Shown piece by piece: positions 56,773-58,272 of a DNA stretch of 58,272 bases. The DNA is from Cohnella xylanilytica (GTDB lineage Bacteria; Bacillota; Bacilli; Paenibacillales; Paenibacillaceae). The notes under the pieces were generated by a model. It was not told the DNA's origin, searched no databases, and saw only the letters and a program-made list of their open reading frames with translations. The stretch's first letter is position 1. Each line of letters begins with the position of its first letter. The stretch is taken from the NCBI RefSeq assembly GCF_014212175.1, contig NZ_JACJVR010000112.1, positions 1 through 58,272 of the forward strand, written 5' to 3'. The position numbers were made by a program, and so were the translations under genes.

Positions 56773-57903
56773 ATGGTAGCCGCCAGACTTCGCGGATTGA
56801 ACTTCGCTTACTTTTCCCTATTCGCCTTATTCCTCTCGTTCCTCCCGGTATACGCGAGCCATATCGGCATCTCGGGCACGCACATCGGACTCGTCCTCGG
56901 GACGGGCAGCGTCGTGACGATCGTCTGCCAGCCGTTCTGGGGGATGGTCAGCGACAGGCGGCGCACGATCAAGCGGGTGCTGCTCGGGCTGCTGCTCGCC
57001 TCCGTCGTCGCCGGAACGCTGCTGTTCCGGGCGGACGCGCTCTGGAGCCTGGCGCTGCTCGTCATCGCGATGAACATGTTCTTCATGCCGACCGACGCGC
57101 TGATGGAGAGCCTCAATTACCAGACGTCCCAGCGGCAGGGGATCAGCTTCGGCTCGATTCGCATGTTCGGGGCGATGGGGTATTCGGCGACGTCGCTGAC
57201 GGCCGGATGGCTTATGCAGGCGTGGGGGATGGACAGCCTCTCCTGGATCTTCCTCGGCTTCGGCGCCGCGACGCTTCTGCTCGCCTTGGGGGCTGCCGAC
57301 GTGCCCGCCTCCTCCAAGCCGGCCGTATTCCGGCAGCTGTGGCGGTTCGTGTCCGAGCGGCGGACGTTGGCGTTCCTGCTTCTCGTACTTGTAGTGGCCA
57401 TCCCGCACAAAATGAACGATATGTACATCGGCCTGTACATGGACGAGCTCGGGGGCAACGTGCGGTGGACGGGGATGGCGTGGTTCGTCATGACGTTAAC
57501 GGAGACGGCGATGTTCGCGGTGAGCTCGCGGATCGTCAAGCCGGGCCGGGAAGGCTTCGTCATGGCGGTCGCCGCCGGGCTGTATATGCTTAGGTTCCTG
57601 CTCTGCTCGTTCGTTGGGGATCCGCTGCAGCTCGTCGGCTTGCAGGTATTTCAGGGCTTCACCTTCGTTCTCTTCTACGTAAGCTCCATGCAGTATCTCT
57701 ACTCGGTCGTGCCGGAGCAGTGGAAGTCGACGGGGCAGACGGTGCTGACTCTGCTGTTCTTCGGGGTATCGGGCATCGTCGGGTCCTCGCTCGGCGGGTG
57801 GCTGTTCGACCTGTGGGGAGGGGCCGTCTTGTACCGGATCATGGCCGCCGCCTCGGCCGCCGCGTTCGTGTATGCCATCTTTCTCGTCCGCTCGCGGCGG
57901 TAG
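56773..57903 (+). CDS. MFS transporter (MFS_1-like, nucleoside/phenylpropionate symporter type)
   Basis: 376 residues, about eleven to twelve hydrophobic helices. The N-terminus (LRGLNFAYFSLFALFLSFLPVYASHIGISGTHIGLVLG), the loop WGMVSDRRRTIKRVL and SFGSIRMFGAMGYSATS are typical of the YwbF/HcaT-like branch. The substrate is unknown. It begins 22 bp after the DUF72 gene and is probably co-transcribed. No clear terminator is seen after it; repeat copy D starts about 50 bp downstream. Confidence 0.88.
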   Translation: MVAARLRGLNFAYFSLFALFLSFLPVYASHIGISGTHIGLVLGTGSVVTIVCQPFWGMVSDRRRTIKRVLLGLLLASVVAGTLLFRADALWSLALLVIAMNMFFMPTDALMESLNYQTSQRQGISFGSIRMFGAMGYSATSLTAGWLMQAWGMDSLSWIFLGFGAATLLLALGAADVPASSKPAVFRQLWRFVSERRTLAFLLLVLVVAIPHKMNDMYIGLYMDELGGNVRWTGMAWFVMTLTETAMFAVSSRIVKPGREGFVMAVAAGLYMLRFLLCSFVGDPLQLVGLQVFQGFTFVLFYVSSMQYLYSVVPEQWKSTGQTVLTLLFFGVSGIVGSSLGGWLFDLWGGAVLYRIMAAASAAAFVYAIFLVRSRR

Positions 57904-57953
57904 GAATGATGGAAGCCGGCCAAGAGATAGCATTTTGCGTCTCTTGGTCTTTT

Positions 57954-58272
57954 TTCTATGACTGGCCAACTCGCATACAGACTTGTTGTCCGGGCTCGGA
58001 ATCGCTTAGTTATGTGGAGATCGTGCCGCCAACGTAGAGAGTTTCTATGCGTCTAGTCCCCTTTTCGATTGGGGGAGGCGGCTAACGAATCGAGGAGACG
58101 CTATTTGGCGGAAAATAGGGGATATTTTGTTTCTAACGAATCGTATAAACGCTATTTCGTGCCGGAAGCCCTCTTTTCCCCCGGCTGGACCTAAATAAGA
58201 TCGCTGGAGTTCGTTAGGCTTTCAAAATGGGCTTCGGACGCTAAATAGCGTTTCCTGGGTTCGTCCCTCGTA
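57954..58272 (-). repeat. Dispersed nested inverted-repeat element, copy D (runs off the window)
   Basis: Minus-strand copy with the same tail module as copy C (57954-58080: CTATGACTGGCC, CTCGCATACAG, CGGAATCGCTTAG, GGAGATCGTG), then the outer arm from 58083 (TAACGAATCGAGGAGACGC), the inner arms (from ~58134 and around 58190-58217) and the last arm (CTAAATAGCGTTTCCTGGG) at the window end. It lies downstream of the MFS gene. Confidence 0.9.

Overview
The window looks like chromosomal DNA from a GC-rich member of the Paenibacillaceae (Paenibacillus or Cohnella type). The support is AGGAGG-like ribosome binding sites before most genes, Firmicutes regulators and operators (Rex sites, a preQ1-I riboswitch, a WYL regulator pair), an S-layer-homology exoprotein, a copper-amine-oxidase-N-like exoprotein, and strong intrinsic terminators. 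I see no rRNA or tRNA genes, no insertion sequence with a transposase and no CRISPR array.

Layout. 0-0.5 kb: a tandem array of 52-bp hairpin units. 0.5-13.3 kb: a large secreted multidomain protein, an aldo/keto reductase with a divergent AraC regulator, YpsA, a methyltransferase, a YvyF-like zinc-ribbon protein, a serine hydrolase, a CYTH protein, a TetR/oxidoreductase divergent pair and a GH130 enzyme. 13.3-16.8 kb: a lipoprotein, histidine kinase and HD-GYP regulator operon. 17-24.5 kb: small unknown genes, a 1299-residue S-layer-homology protein and a second exoprotein. 24.6-30.3 kb: an iron-type alcohol dehydrogenase, a NADH oxidase under three Rex-like sites, an MFS efflux protein and a proteobacterial-type SpeD. 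30.3-35.6 kb: an ECF sigma/anti-sigma pair, two WYL regulators, a type I toxin locus, a dispersed repeat and a chimeric pseudogene. 35.6-43.8 kb: a SEC-C protein, CutC, and a response regulator / kinase / propeller lipoprotein / solute-binding lipoprotein cluster. 44-47 kb: a preQ1-riboswitch-controlled queCDEF operon followed by a second hairpin array. 47.4-58.3 kb: a CBS protein, a MarR regulator, a complete nitrate/sulfonate-type ABC importer, a Crp-family regulator with a YdcZ-type transporter, an SPFH + ribbon-helix-helix pair, hemolysin III, a DUF72 protein and an MFS transporter.

Working together. Two units couple exported lipoproteins to two-component signalling (13.3-16.8 and 39.0-43.8 kb). 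QueC-D-E-F carry GTP-derived carboxytetrahydropterin through preQ0 to preQ1, and preQ1 can feed back on the riboswitch. Nox is expected to be derepressed when NADH/NAD+ is high through Rex.

The least explained content is intergenic. (1) Two hairpin arrays 46 kb apart share period (51-52 bp), architecture and a core sequence although their stems differ, and one copy carries a double compensatory stem change. (2) A family of nested inverted repeats of about 140 to more than 320 bp is present four times. (3) A 25-codon holin-like toxin gene of type I toxin-antitoxin style shows a sequestered ribosome binding site and a predicted 5'-3' long-range pairing. All functional statements come from reading the sequence; no search was run.
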